The notes under the pieces: generated by a model
What the model saw: the letters and a program-made list of their open reading frames with translations, nothing else
Database searches by the model: none
What the model was told of the DNA's origin: nothing
Program-made: the position numbers and the translations under genes
Assembly (NCBI GenBank): GCA_964409905.1
Contig: CAYPET010000009.1
Coordinates: 1-64,000 of the forward strand
Reading direction: 5' to 3'
DNA: 64,000 nt
DNA from: JAGNRR01 sp964409905
GTDB lineage: Bacteria > Bacteroidota > Bacteroidia > Chitinophagales > Chitinophagaceae
Shown: piece by piece, positions 1 through 11,300 of the stretch
How positions within the stretch are numbered: the first letter of the stretch is position 1
Layout of the letters: each line of letters opens with the position of its first letter

Positions 1-92
1 CTGGTTGACAGTTTTGTGCTCCGAAACCCGCCCGAACGCAAAGCCCGAAAACGTTAGCGGCAACTCAAAAACGACCGTACAAACTTCGACAG

Positions 93-1143
93 ATGATAAT
101 AAAATTGAACATAATTGCTCTTTTCAACCTATTGGTTTTATTGACCTCTTGTAATGGACAAAACCGAAAGACAAGAATTTAAAACGGATAACATTGTAAA
201 AGGCAATTCTGTTGATGAACTTGGCAAAAGCGTAATGGTTATTTATCAAGACCAAAAAAATAATTATTGGTTCGGTAGTTGGGAAACGGGAGTATATAAA
301 TACGATGGAAAAGAGCTGATTAATTACACTACAAAACACGGTTTGCTCGACAACAGAATTGATGAAATAAAAGAAGATAAAGCCGGCAACATTTATTTTA
401 CAAGCGCAAACGCAACGTCTGTCATATCAAAGTTTGACGGAAATAATTTCACCACCTTAACGGCAATTCCCAGTGAAAATTGGGAACTTGAACCCTCAGA
501 TATTTGGTTTAAATATTCTTACGGAAATACCGGTAAAGTATATCGCTATGATGGTATTACTCTATATGAATTAAAGTTACCTAACCCACCGAGTTTGCCA
601 AATCCATTTGATGTTTATAGTATTTATAAAGACAGAAAAGGAAATCTTTGGTTTGGCACAAACCCGGTTGGTGTTTGCCGGTACGATGGCACCACCTTTG
701 ACTGGATTACAGAGGAAGATGTAACAGAATTTCGGAACGAAGGTGCCAATGGAGTGCGCTCCATTATGGAAGATAAGAACGGCGATTTTTGGTTTAATAC
801 CGAATATCGTTACAGTATATACGACAGCACGACTTTGAATCGCAATAAATTTTACACAAGACACAAAAGTATTGGCGGTTTAGACGGTAAAAAAGATAGC
901 AATTTGGACGAGTATTTATCAAGTGCAAGAGACGATAACGGTAATCTATGGTTTGTAACCTATCTTGACGGTGTTTGGAAATATGATGGTGAGCACATCA
1001 CGCATTACCCTGTGCAATACAAGTATGCTGATATTACCACATTTAGTATTTACAAAGACCGATTTGGTAAACTTTGGCTGGGGACCCACGAACATGGTGC
1101 GTATAAGTTCAATGGTTCAGCATTTGAGAAATTTATACCCTGA
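93..1143 (+). CDS. Propeller-repeat lipoprotein, reading frame broken near 168
   Basis: The main reading frame (from ATG 154) has at least five repeats of the two-component-regulator propeller (Reg_prop) type, with cores such as NYWFGSWETGVYKYDG, NLWFGTNPVGVCRYDG and NLWFVTYLDGVWKYDG, so a beta-propeller is expected. No kinase or DNA-binding domain follows; the protein ends after the propeller. An ATG at 93 opens a lipoprotein signal peptide ending LLVLLTSC at about residue 20, but in a different frame that stops at 180-182. Removing one A from the run at 167-169 joins the signal peptide to the propeller and gives a lipoprotein of about 349 residues. I therefore read 93-1143 as one gene with a one-base insertion (sequencing error or real mutation). 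If translation really starts at 154, the product is a 329-residue cytoplasmic protein. Confidence 0.75.
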
Positions 1144-1340
1144 TTCCCACTCTTTCGCGCAATGATGCAATTGTTGAAATCATATTGGCCCATAGCAGTA
1201 TAAATTCTTGAAGAATGTCCTGCTTTTTTCTGTCGAGTCACATGGGCGAAGCTTTTTATTTTGCAAAACTTTATGCTAAGCAATCAGGCATATCGCTTAT
1301 AATCTAAAGACCTTTACCCCTAAACCCTAAAATAAGTAAT

Positions 1341-2222
1341 ATGAAAATAGGCGTATTAGCAACTGCAACTATAATTAGCATGATTGGTTTTTCCTCTTGC
1401 GTTACCAAAAAAGAATATCAATCGCTGCAAACTGAATTATCACGAACCCGCAAAGACCTGCGCGTGTCCAATGACAATTTGGGCATCTGTCAGGGTGATT
1501 TAAAAACGGCTCAGGCTTCGCTTCAACTGCGTGTAGAGCAATATGAAAATTTACGCGAACAGTTGGAAGATGTAAAAAAACAACGCGACAAACAACTAAC
1601 ACAAGTAGGCGACCTAACCGTCTTGTCAAAATCAGCCAATGATAACATCAAGGAAACGCTGAGCCAACTGGAAAAAAAAGATAAATACATCCGCCTGCTG
1701 CAAGAGGCACGGTCAAAAGCCGATAGTATCAATCTGGCTTTATCCGTCAACCTAAAACGCGTGTTGCGTGAAGGGATTGAAGATGAAGACATCGAAATCA
1801 AGGTGGACAAAACTGTTGTATTTGTAAATCTATCTGACAAAATGCTCTACGAAAGTGGCAGCGCCAACATCACCAAACGAGCATCGGAGGTCTTGGGTAA
1901 AATTGCACAAATTGTGCAATCGCGCCCTGAGCTGGAAGTGATGGTAGAAGGCTACACCGACAATGTGCCCATCTCGAATGAATGCATGTCAGACAATTGG
2001 GATTTGAGTGTTAAAAGAGCTACCTCGGTAGTACGGGTATTACAGCAAAACTATGGCGTTGACCCAAATAGACTCATAGCTGCCGGGCGGGGCGAATGGA
2101 ACACTCTCGCTACGAACGAAACAGCCCAAGGACGAGCAATCAACCGTCGCACCCGCATCATTATAATGCCCAAGTTGAATCAGTTTTATGACTTACTCGA
2201 TCCTAAGGTCAATGCGCATTAA
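1341..2222 (+). CDS. OmpA-family lipoprotein with coiled coil
   Basis: The 293-residue product begins with a lipoprotein signal peptide ending GFSSC (acylated Cys about residue 20). A long charged coiled coil follows (about 25-125), then an OmpA/MotB C-terminal domain (about 160-285) with the peptidoglycan-binding signature GYTDNVPIS and the RAINRRTRI stretch. Such proteins sit in the outer membrane and bind diaminopimelate in the peptidoglycan, tethering the two layers. The gene stands alone and is followed by a strong hairpin terminator at about 2248-2284. The family call is firm; the exact role (structural anchor versus part of a larger envelope machine) is not visible. Confidence 0.9.
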   Translation: MKIGVLATATIISMIGFSSCVTKKEYQSLQTELSRTRKDLRVSNDNLGICQGDLKTAQASLQLRVEQYENLREQLEDVKKQRDKQLTQVGDLTVLSKSANDNIKETLSQLEKKDKYIRLLQEARSKADSINLALSVNLKRVLREGIEDEDIEIKVDKTVVFVNLSDKMLYESGSANITKRASEVLGKIAQIVQSRPELEVMVEGYTDNVPISNECMSDNWDLSVKRATSVVRVLQQNYGVDPNRLIAAGRGEWNTLATNETAQGRAINRRTRIIIMPKLNQFYDLLDPKVNAH

Positions 2223-2247
2223 ACGGCTACCCATTTTTTCAAATATT

Positions 2248-2284
2248 AAAAAAGCGCGAATCAACAGTTCGCGCTTTTATTTTT
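2248..2284 (+). terminator. Rho-independent terminator after the OmpA-like gene
   Basis: The arms AAAAAAGCGCGAA and TTCGCGCTTTT flank a seven-base loop and are followed by a T-rich tail. The hairpin lies 25 bp after the OmpA-family stop codon. It overlaps the region just upstream of the cupin gene, so the cupin must have its own promoter or rely on read-through. Confidence 0.85.
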
Positions 2285-2290
2285 GCCTGT

Positions 2291-2671
2291 ATGGAAACAA
2301 AGCAACCAATCCGGAAAGTGAGTATCAACGAAAAATTCCAGCTTTTTAATGATTATTGGCAACCGAAAATTGCCGGCGAACTGAATAACCAACACATCAA
2401 ACTGGCTAAAATAAAAGGCACATTCGATTGGCACAAACACGACAATGAAGATGAACTATTCCTAGTAATTAAAGGATGCTTCACCATGGAACTGCGTAAA
2501 GAAAATATTGTATTGCAAGAGGGTGATTTTATCATCATACCGCGCGGCACAGACCATCGTCCGGTTGCAAATGAAGAATGTCATATCCTTCTTTTTGAAC
2601 CTACAGACACCCTCAATACGGGAGATTGCGCAAATTCTGCATTCACACAACAAGCGCTTGATTGGATATAA
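2291..2671 (+). CDS. Small cupin-domain protein
   Basis: This is a 126-residue single cupin. Motif 1 is visible as GTFDWHKHDNEDELFLVIKG (residues 43-62) with His48, His50 and Glu55 as probable metal ligands. Motif 2 is GDFIIIPRGTDHRP (about 77-90), with a fourth ligand His. Small cupins of this sort include isomerases, dioxygenases and sugar-binding proteins, and the substrate cannot be assigned from sequence. The start codon lies 6 bp past the preceding terminator tail. The stop codon abuts the mgtE stop on the other strand without any spacer. Confidence 0.8.
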   Translation: METKQPIRKVSINEKFQLFNDYWQPKIAGELNNQHIKLAKIKGTFDWHKHDNEDELFLVIKGCFTMELRKENIVLQEGDFIIIPRGTDHRPVANEECHILLFEPTDTLNTGDCANSAFTQQALDWI

Positions 2672-4054
2672 TCAGAGCAGCACGCCTTTTAAGAAAAGCA
2701 TGGCAAAAGTGAAATAAATTATCAAGCCACTTACATCAACCAAGGTGGCTACAAATGGTGTAGAGGATGCAGCAGGATCCGCGCCCAAACGTTTTAATAA
2801 AATAGGCAGCATGCTGCCCGTCAGCGTTCCCCAAAGCACAACCCCTATCAGCGAACAACCAATGACCAGCGAAATACTGAGGTAATGATCCCCAAAAGAA
2901 TTGGTCAAAAAGTGCCAGGTGCCGAAAATAGCCACGCTCATAGCACACAATGTTACACCTAACAATAAGCCCGACAGAATTTCTTTGCGCATAATGTGCC
3001 ACCAATCCCGCAGGTCAATATCATCCAATGCCATCGCCTGAATAATGAGCGTAGCTGCTTGTGAGCCGGTATTCCCACCACTGGAAATAATAAGCGGAAT
3101 AAAGGTGGCCAGCAAGGCTACCTTGGCAATCTGATCTTCAAAACTGCGCATGGCCAAAATGGTGAGCAACTCGCCTACAAAAAGAATCATCAACCAAATA
3201 ACCCTTTTTTTATATAAGTCAGCCACGGGCGTATCCAAATAGGCGTCATCAAGCGCTTCGGTACCCCCTATTTTCTGAATATCTTCCGAAAACTCTTCTT
3301 CCTGAACAACCAATACGTCATCTATCGTCACAATGCCCAATAGAATGTTTTTATCATCTACCACAGGCAATGCCACACGGTTATTTTTTTGAAACACATC
3401 CATGGTCATTTCTTGATCGTCATTGACATTCAGCGTTATATAGCGTTCGTCCATGAGGTCAGAAACCAGGGTTTTTGTGGGTTCTACAATCAAAAAGTCG
3501 CGAATTCGAATATCGTCGAGGAATGTCCCATTTTCATCCGTAACATAAATTACATCAATGGTTTCCGAACTTTTACCGTAATCCCGAATATAGTTCAACA
3601 CCTGCTCTACTGTCCAATCTGGCTCCACATCAATATAATCGGGCGTCATCAACCTACCCACAGAATCTTCGGGATAGCCCAGCAGCGAAAGCGTAATCTT
3701 GCGTTCTTCGGGTGTCAGTACTTTAATGAGTTCTTTTACAACCGAGCTGGATTGCTCACTTAACAATGACGTTCTATCATCGGGTGGCAGTTCATTAAGA
3801 ATTTGCGCCACCTTATTTGCCGGTATATCATTCAACAACTGCTCCTGATCGTTAATATCTAATGCGCCAAAAACAGCCAGTGCTCTATTAAAATCTAATT
3901 GCAGGAAAAAACGGCTTGCATACTCAGGAAATTCTTCCATGACATCTACCACGTCAGATATGTTCAAATCATTGATAAAATCATTGATTTCCCCCCAGGC
4001 TTCCAACTCGATAAGGGTCTCTAAACGTTCTACTGTAGCATGAAAATCTTCCAC
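2672..4054 (-). CDS. mgtE: Magnesium transporter MgtE
   Basis: The 460-residue protein has the full MgtE layout: an acidic helical N-domain (about 1-125), a CBS pair (about 130-250) that senses cytosolic Mg2+, and a C-terminal membrane domain with about five helices (280-460). The pore region conserves SSGGNTGSQAATLIIQ. Such channels import Mg2+ and close when the CBS domains bind Mg2+. The start is GTG (minus strand, 4052-4054). A consensus -7 element TATCTTTG lies only 7 bp upstream, so the leader is very short. Domain content and length match the family. Confidence 0.95.
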   Translation of the reverse strand: MEDFHATVERLETLIELEAWGEINDFINDLNISDVVDVMEEFPEYASRFFLQLDFNRALAVFGALDINDQEQLLNDIPANKVAQILNELPPDDRTSLLSEQSSSVVKELIKVLTPEERKITLSLLGYPEDSVGRLMTPDYIDVEPDWTVEQVLNYIRDYGKSSETIDVIYVTDENGTFLDDIRIRDFLIVEPTKTLVSDLMDERYITLNVNDDQEMTMDVFQKNNRVALPVVDDKNILLGIVTIDDVLVVQEEEFSEDIQKIGGTEALDDAYLDTPVADLYKKRVIWLMILFVGELLTILAMRSFEDQIAKVALLATFIPLIISSGGNTGSQAATLIIQAMALDDIDLRDWWHIMRKEILSGLLLGVTLCAMSVAIFGTWHFLTNSFGDHYLSISLVIGCSLIGVVLWGTLTGSMLPILLKRLGADPAASSTPFVATLVDVSGLIIYFTFAMLFLKGVLL

Positions 4055-4061
4055 AAGGTCT

Positions 4062-4069
4062 CAAAGATA
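4062..4069 (-). promoter_or_regulatory. -7 promoter element of mgtE
   Basis: On the minus strand the bases read TATCTTTG, an exact match to the Bacteroidota -7 consensus TAnnTTTG. It lies 7 bp upstream of the GTG start, implying a leader of only a few bases. I see no clear -33 TTG at the usual spacing. Confidence 0.5.
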
Positions 4070-4170
4070 ACCAGCATAATTTCCAAATTGGAAAAAATTA
4101 AGTGCGAACTGCAGAAATTTTGTTGGTAAACAGTTTTGGCCTAAAAAGAGGCGCTAACTAAGCCTCGGGC

Positions 4171-4575
4171 TTATTTTATATTGCTTTTTGCAACATATTG
4201 TTTGATGTAGTCAGCAATTACTGTTGTAGGCGTTCCGGGCGAAAACAGCTCGCCAACTCCCATATCGCGTAACTGTTGCATATCATCTTCAGGAATGATA
4301 CCGCCCCCGGTTAGCAGTACATTTTCCATACCTTCGGCTTTCATTTTTTCCATTATGGCCGGAAAAACAGTCATATGAGCACCACTCAAGATACTCACCC
4401 CAATAGCATCAACATCTTCTTGCAAGGCTGATTTCACCACCATCTCCGGTGTTTGGCGTAATCCGGTATAAATAACTTCCATACCTGCGTCGCGCAAGGC
4501 AGCGGCAATTACTTTCGCACCCCGATCATGACCATCAAGGCCAACTTTTGCTATGAGTACTCTTATTGGTTTCAC
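4171..4575 (-). CDS. B12-binding subunit/domain of methylmalonyl-CoA mutase type
   Basis: The product, about 134 residues, is a stand-alone cobalamin-binding domain. The DxHxxG signature is GLDGHDRG, where His is the lower axial cobalt ligand. SILSGAH and LLTGGGIIP are the other expected nucleotide-loop motifs. It matches the C-terminal domain of methylmalonyl-CoA mutase, which interconverts methylmalonyl-CoA and succinyl-CoA; the catalytic large subunit is not in this window. I choose GTG at 4573-4575. The upstream TTG at 4582-4584 falls inside a consensus -7 promoter element (TACGTTTG), so it is unlikely to be transcribed, and starting at the GTG gives MKPIRVLIAKVGLDG, which resembles family N-termini. 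Confidence 0.88.
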   Translation of the reverse strand: MKPIRVLIAKVGLDGHDRGAKVIAAALRDAGMEVIYTGLRQTPEMVVKSALQEDVDAIGVSILSGAHMTVFPAIMEKMKAEGMENVLLTGGGIIPEDDMQQLRDMGVGELFSPGTPTTVIADYIKQYVAKSNIK

Positions 4576-4581
4576 GATATG

Positions 4582-4589
4582 CAAACGTA
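4582..4589 (-). promoter_or_regulatory. -7 promoter element of the B12-binding gene
   Basis: The minus strand reads TACGTTTG, an exact TAnnTTTG match, 6 bp upstream of the GTG start at 4575. It overlaps the alternative TTG start and argues against that start. Confidence 0.5.
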
Positions 4590-4711
4590 ATAAAAAGCCA
4601 GTAAAAAAGTGGTGGCATATTGAATTAGTCTGCTGTAGTTGGTTTTAATATTTGAATGCAAATTTTAACTTTTTCAGTCCCAAAGCCATGATTTTCTCAC
4701 ATCAAAACGGC

Positions 4712-4719
4712 TATATTTG
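4712..4719 (+). promoter_or_regulatory. -7 promoter element of ruvA-sprA
   Basis: TATATTTG matches TAnnTTTG exactly and ends 9 bp before the ruvA ATG at 4729. It probably drives ruvA and the tightly following sprA. Confidence 0.55.
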
Positions 4720-4728
4720 TTTTAGAAT

Positions 4729-5310
4729 ATGATAGTTTTCTTAGAAGGAGAAATAATTAGGAAAACACCTGCAAATATTTGGATGTTGGTAAACGGAATT
4801 GGTTACGATGTGAATATAAGCCTCAATACTTATGAGAAAATTCAAGATTGGAAAACTGGTCGGTTATTTATATATCATCATCAAACCGAACAAGGACAGA
4901 GTTTGTATGGTTTTTTTGAAGAAGGTGAACGCGATTTGTTTACGCAGCTGATTTCTGTTTCAGGGGTTGGCACAGCAACAGCGCGTGTGGCACTCTCGGG
5001 GATGAAGCCTTCGGAAATTAGCAATGCCATCATAAGTGGTAATGAAGCCATCGTAACCAGCATTAAGGGCATTGGACCAAAAACGGCGAAGCGATTAATA
5101 CTGGAATTAAAAGATAAACTCACAAAAACAAGTGAAAATGACAATTGTGCTCCGGACTCAAACAATAATTTGGGACAGGATGCGTTAACAGCCTTAGTAA
5201 GTTTGGGTATTGCACGCAACGCAGCTCAAAAAGCAGTACAAAAAGTATTATCTTCCGGAGAGTATCAAGGGGTAGAAGAAATAATTAAGTTGGCACTAAA
5301 ACAGATCTAA
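4729..5310 (+). CDS. ruvA: Holliday junction branch-migration protein RuvA
   Basis: At 193 residues this has the usual length. The N-terminal OB fold (about 1-62) begins with MIVFLEGEI and includes NGIGYDVNIS. The tandem helix-hairpin-helix region (about 70-140) shows ISVSGVGTATA and IKGIGPKTAKRL, which bind the junction backbone. The C-terminal domain (about 150-193, ALVSLGIARNAAQKAVQKV) contacts RuvB. RuvA clamps the four-way junction while RuvB pumps DNA; ruvB and ruvC are not in the window. The stop codon is followed after 8 bp by the TTG start of sprA, suggesting co-transcription. Confidence 0.97.
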   Translation: MIVFLEGEIIRKTPANIWMLVNGIGYDVNISLNTYEKIQDWKTGRLFIYHHQTEQGQSLYGFFEEGERDLFTQLISVSGVGTATARVALSGMKPSEISNAIISGNEAIVTSIKGIGPKTAKRLILELKDKLTKTSENDNCAPDSNNNLGQDALTALVSLGIARNAAQKAVQKVLSSGEYQGVEEIIKLALKQI

Positions 5311-5318
5311 AAAAGACT

Positions 5319-8300
5319 TTGGCAAAAAACCGTTCGTTATATTATTTCATCATCTTATTAGGCATCGCCGGTAGCTTGGCCATTTACGGCACTACCAGCT
5401 CCACGCCTTTCTATGTGCCCTTTTTTCCAGAAGGAGAAGACAGCACAAAAAAAGATTCGCTGAAATACCCGATTACAGACCGTCGAAACAATAAACTACC
5501 TAGTAAAAAAGGAAAGGAATTTGACCTCAAAGATCCTTCCAACCTGGAAACGGAATACGAATATGACCCACTTACTAAGAAATATTATATCAAGGAGAAA
5601 ATCGGCAGTACCTACTTTCGGAACCCGACCGAATTGAGTTATGACGAGTTTTTGCAGTATCAGGCCAAAGAATATGAAGACGCTTACTGGCGCAAACGGG
5701 CCAGTACCCTTTTCAATATTTCTAAAAGTGGTGGAGTGATTCCTAAAGTAGAATTGGGCAATCGCATTTTTGACCGCATTTTTGGAGGCACCTCCATCGA
5801 GGTAAAACCGCAGGGAAATGTCGATATGTTCTTTGGGGGCAACTGGCAAAATGTTCAAAACCCGGCGCTTGTACAAAGTGCACAGAAGTATGGCATATTT
5901 GATTTCGACATCCAAATGAATATCAACATGCTAGCCAAAGTGGGCGATAAGATGCGGATGAACTTTAATTATAACACGCAGGCAAGCTTTGATTTCGAAA
6001 ACCAGTTAAAGTTGGAGTGGACCGGCCAAGAGGATGATATCATTCGAAAACTAGAGGCCGGCTATATCAGCTTCCCATTGAAAAGCCAACTAATTCAAGG
6101 TGTGCAATCCTTGTTTGGTGTGAAGGCGCAATTGCAGTTTGGCCGACTCATGATGACCAATGTAGTTTCACAACAAAAATCCAGAAAAGAAAGTTTTTCG
6201 GTTCAAGGTGGAGCTCAAACTCAAAACTTCGAGATTAAATCGGATGACTATGATTACTTCCGACATTTTTTGTTGGCACAATACTTCCGCGACAACTATA
6301 ACGGCGCACTAGAACAATACCCCATTATCCAATCTTTAAATAACATCACCCGTATTGAAGTTTGGATTACAAACAGGCAAGGCACTACCCAAAATGTGCG
6401 CGACATTGTCGCATTGCAAGACTTAGGTGAACCAAAGCCCTACAATCAAAGCTTTCAAACAGGTACCAGTACCTTCCCCGACAATAATGCCAATGCGCTG
6501 TATTCGCAAATAGTGAAAACCCAGGGCATTCGCGAAACGGGCACCGTGATTACCGCTTTACAGAGCCGAGGCCTGCAGGCAGCCAACGATTTTGAAAAAA
6601 CCTTCGCCAGAAAGTTAAATCCCAACGAATTTAATTTTCACCCCCAATTAGGCTTCATCTCTATCAATACACAGCTTCAGCCAGATGATGTCATTGGTGT
6701 GGCATTCGAATATACACACAATGGTAAGGTTTATCAAGTGGGTGAATTTTCACAGTCAATTCCGCCAGATAGCTCTGCACCCAAGATTCTGTTTTTGAAA
6801 ATGCTTAAAAGCACCACGCCCAATCCTCAACGACCAATCTGGGACTTGATGATGAAAAATGTATACTCCCTTGGTGCCAGCGGCGTAAATCCAAAAAACT
6901 TTATACTTAATGTGCTCTATCAGGATCCGGGCGGCGGACTGAAACGCTTTTTGCCCGAAGGGCCAAACGCCGGTATTCCATTGCTCAATTTGCTGAATTT
7001 GGACAGATTGAACAATCAAGGAGATCCGCAACCTGATGGTCGGTTTGACTATGTCGAAGGATTGACAATACAATCACTTCAAGGTAAGGTTGTATTTCCT
7101 GTACTAGAACCCTTCGGTAACGATTTGCGCAAAGTGTTCAACGGAGACCGTGCCTTAGAAAAAAAGTATGTATATGACGTCCTCTATGACTCAACAAAAA
7201 ATATTGCTATACAGTTTCCACAGTTTAATCGCTTTGTGCTGAAAGGAAGTTTTGAAGCCGCTAATTCATCCGAAATTTTTCTGGGAGGGTTTAACATTCC
7301 TCAAGGTTCTGTAATAGTGTCTGCGGGCGGACAACGCCTCATTGAAAATGTAGATTACAGCATTGACTATGGCATTGGAAAACTCAAAATACTAAATGCC
7401 GGAGTACTTAGCTCAGGCGTACCTATTAACGTGACCTACGAAAACAACATCGCTTTTGGAACTCAGGTGCAAAATTTTGTCGGTTCTCGTCTGGATTATT
7501 TTATCAATAATGATTTTACCATCGGTTCTACCATTTTGCGCTTATCCGAAAGGCCTTATTTCAATAAAGTGACTTTTGGCGATGACCCCCTAAAAAATAC
7601 GGTTATTGGTCTGGATGCCAATTATCAAAAAGAGCTACCCGGCCTAACCTCTTTTTTAGACAAGCTCCCTGTTATAAAAACCACTGCAAACTCAATGGTT
7701 ACGGCGAGTGGTGAAGTAGCACGATTATTTCCGGGGCATCACCGCCTAATAGAAGGACCTAGTGGGGCCGGTGAAGTCTATATCGATGATTTTGAAGGTA
7801 CCAGAAGTTCATATGATTTGAAATTCCCGGTAACCTCTTGGAATTTGGCCAGTACGCCCAGCGGTGCAACCGACGCGCGTGGTGTTGAACTTTTTCCGGA
7901 GTCTAAGCTGGTAAACAACCTGGACTATGGTAAAAATCGGGCCAAACTAGCCTGGTATAATATGGATCCATGCCTGGCTGATTTGAGACAAAACTGCGTG
8001 CCACCCCATTTTGATACCGGTAGTGTATCCAGTCATTATATCCGATTGATTCAGCAACAAGAAGTTTTTCCTAACAGAACCTTCACCAGTTTGCAAGGAA
8101 ACCAAACCACTTTTGATTTGGCCTACTTCCCGAATACAAGAGGGCCATACAACTATGATGCAACCAACATTAATGCTGATGGCACACTCCGTAATCCCGA
8201 AAAACGCTGGGGAGGCATTATGCGTGCTATCGATTTTAGTGATTTTGAAACAGCGAATGTTGAGTTTGTTGAGTTCTGGCTTTTAGACCCATTTCTTGAA

Positions 8301-11300
8301 AACCCCAATGCACAACCGGGGTCGCTGTATTTAAATTTGGGTAATGTTTCTGAAGACATTTTAAAAGATTCTAGAAAGTTTTTTGAAAATGGTTTGCCCT
8401 TTCCGGTGGACCCGAACAAAACCGAAACTACTGCCTGGGGCAAAGTGCCTAAATTTCAGCAACAAATCACCCCCGCCTTTGGTAGCTCTGAGGCCGAGCG
8501 TACTGCGCAAGACCAAGGTTATGATGGTATGAATGATGAGGAAGAGCGTAATCATCTAAAGGCATTTATTGATGAATTGAGTACCAATTTTGGCACAAGT
8601 TCACTTGCCTATACACAGGCCTTCAATGACCCTGCCAATGATAATTATCACCACTTCAGAGGTAATGATTATGACCAGGAGGAACGCTCTGCCTTGGCGC
8701 GTTATCTTTCGTTTAATAACCCGCAGGGCAATTCTCCGGTACAGGATAATAATCAACAATTTTCAAATTCGTTTACCAACATCCCCGAGTCTGAGGATAT
8801 CAACCGCGATAATACCTTAAATGAAAATGAGCAATATTTCCAGTACAGACTGGATATCAAGCCAAACATGAATGTTGGTGAAAACTTTATCGTAAACAGG
8901 CAAATTGCTCCGGTAACTTTCCCCAATGGCCGAAGTTCAAATGCCATCTGGTACCAATTCAAAATACCCATTCAAAAGTATGACAAGCAAGTGGGTGGAA
9001 TAAGCGATTTTCGCTCTATCCGTTTTGCACGCCTTTTCGTTACCGGCTTTACCGATACTACAGTATTGCGTTTTGCGCGTCTTGAGTTAGGCAGAAATCA
9101 ATGGAGACGATATAATTTTTCATTAAAAGAGCCTGGAGAATTAATCCCGATCTCTGATAATGATGCCACCACATTCAACCTAACGTCTGTAAGTTATGAG
9201 GAAAATAGCGGCCGTGCACCGGTTCCATACGTCATTCCTCCCGGCATTATTCGTCAGCAACAACAAGTATCAAACGGTCAAAACGTACAATTGAATGAGC
9301 AAGCACTTTCATTGCAGGTTTGTGATCTTGAAGATGGTGATTCGCGAGGTGTATTTAAAAATCTCGGTATGGACATCCGTCAGTTTAAAAAAATTGACAT
9401 GTTCATACACGCAGAGGATGCCGAAACCGGCGTTTTGAAGGATGGTGATGTAAGAGGATTTATGAGAATCGGAAGCGATTTTGCCAGCAACTATTACGAG
9501 TATTCCATTCCACTCAAATTATCACAACCAGGCAATGCCGACCCTTTAAACGTATGGCCTGCAGAAAATAACTTAGACCTAGAATTTCAAGATTTAATAG
9601 ATATCAAGCTAGAACGTAACAGAAAAGGCCACCCAGCAACGGTGCCATATACTGTCGAAACATCGAACGGTCGATTTATTACCGTAGTTGGAAACCCCAA
9701 TATTGGTGATGCCGAAATGTGTATGCTTGGAGTATTAAACCCAAAGAAAACGCCCAACACACCTAATGATAACGGCGGCAATATCTGCACGGAGGTTTGG
9801 TTTAACGAATTACGCCTTTCCAATATGGAGGAAAGCGGCGGCTGGGCGGCAGTTGGACAAGCGGATATACAGTTAGCTGATATAGCCACGGTAAAGCTGG
9901 GCGGCAATATGTATACTGCAGGCTATGGCAACATTGATCAACGTGTAAATGAGCGAGCACGAGAAAACTTTTCACAATTTGATGTTTCCACAACGGTACA
10001 GGCCGGAAAACTTTTGCCCGAAAACTGGGGAGTACAATTACCTGTTTATGCCGGTTACAATCAGGCCGTAATGAATCCCGTTTTTGACCCTTATGATAAG
10101 GATGTACGCTTGAAAGACAAACTAAGCAACCTGGATGGGGCTGCACGCGATTCGGCACTTCAGGTAGCTCAGGATTTTACAGCTATCAAAAGTATCAATG
10201 TGCAAAATGTGCGTGTGGTACCAAAAAACAATCAAAAGGTAGAACCCTGGGATTTGCAAAATTTTGATGTAAGCTACTCATTCACCGAAACTTCCAAACG
10301 GAATCCGCTTATTGAAAAGGATGAACTGGATGAACATAATCTTAGTTTTGGATACACCTTTGCGCCACAGTCCAAACCTATTGAGCCCTTTAAAGATGTG
10401 ATTGATGCAAAGCAGCAATACCTGAAGCCAATACGCGATTTTAATTTTAGCTTATTGCCTACAAACTTCACATTTCGTAATGCCTTACAACGAATTAATG
10501 GCGAAACAGTATTGCGCAATATTGATGATGGTAATTACTCATTGCCCGTGAATTACTACAAGTTTTTCACCTGGACGCGGAATTATAACATGCGTTGGAA
10601 CCTCACCCGGTCGCTTTCTATTGATTACAGCGCTGTAAACTTATCCAGAATCGATGAGCCAGAAGGGCGCATTGATACCAAAGAGAAACGCGATAGCGTA
10701 TACAACAACCTATTTGCCGGTGGTAGAAATACGAATTTTAATCACAACTTCAACGCCAACTATACGGTTCCCTTTAATAAATTCCCTTTAACGGATTGGA
10801 TAACCGCACGAGCATCATATGCGTCAACCTATGATTATACTCGGGCGTCACTTTTAGCAACTGAACTAGGTAATACCATTGGCAATACGCAGAAGAAAAG
10901 CGTCAACGGTGAATTTAATTTCTCCCAATTATATGACAAGGTGAAAATATTGCGGGTAATAAAACAACCCAAACAAAACAAAGGACAAAAAAAGAAAAAC
11001 AGCACAGACACCAAAGGCAGTGATAAAGGCAATGCAGGAGGTGGAGACAATGCTGACAATGGCCGAAAGCCCAAAGAAGGCAAGCTGATTGAAATTGGGA
11101 AAGTAGCAAAAAATGCAGATAATCCTACTCCTTCGGATACCGACGACCCCAAAACCAAAAAGGAAACCTTGGTGGATAATGAAAAAGTTCAAATCAGCTC
11201 GGGAGGGAAAGATGATTTGGACCGTGACGCAGCCAAAAGGAAACGTGAAGAGGAAAAGAAAAAAGATGAACAAGAAAAATTAAAACGTAAACTGGCTCGA

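Noticed and set aside
10835..11158. Long minus-strand ORFs opposite the Lys-rich part of sprA
   Set aside because: They are mirror images of the lysine-rich codons (giving Phe/Leu/Ser runs), have no start context or homology and lie within a firm gene.
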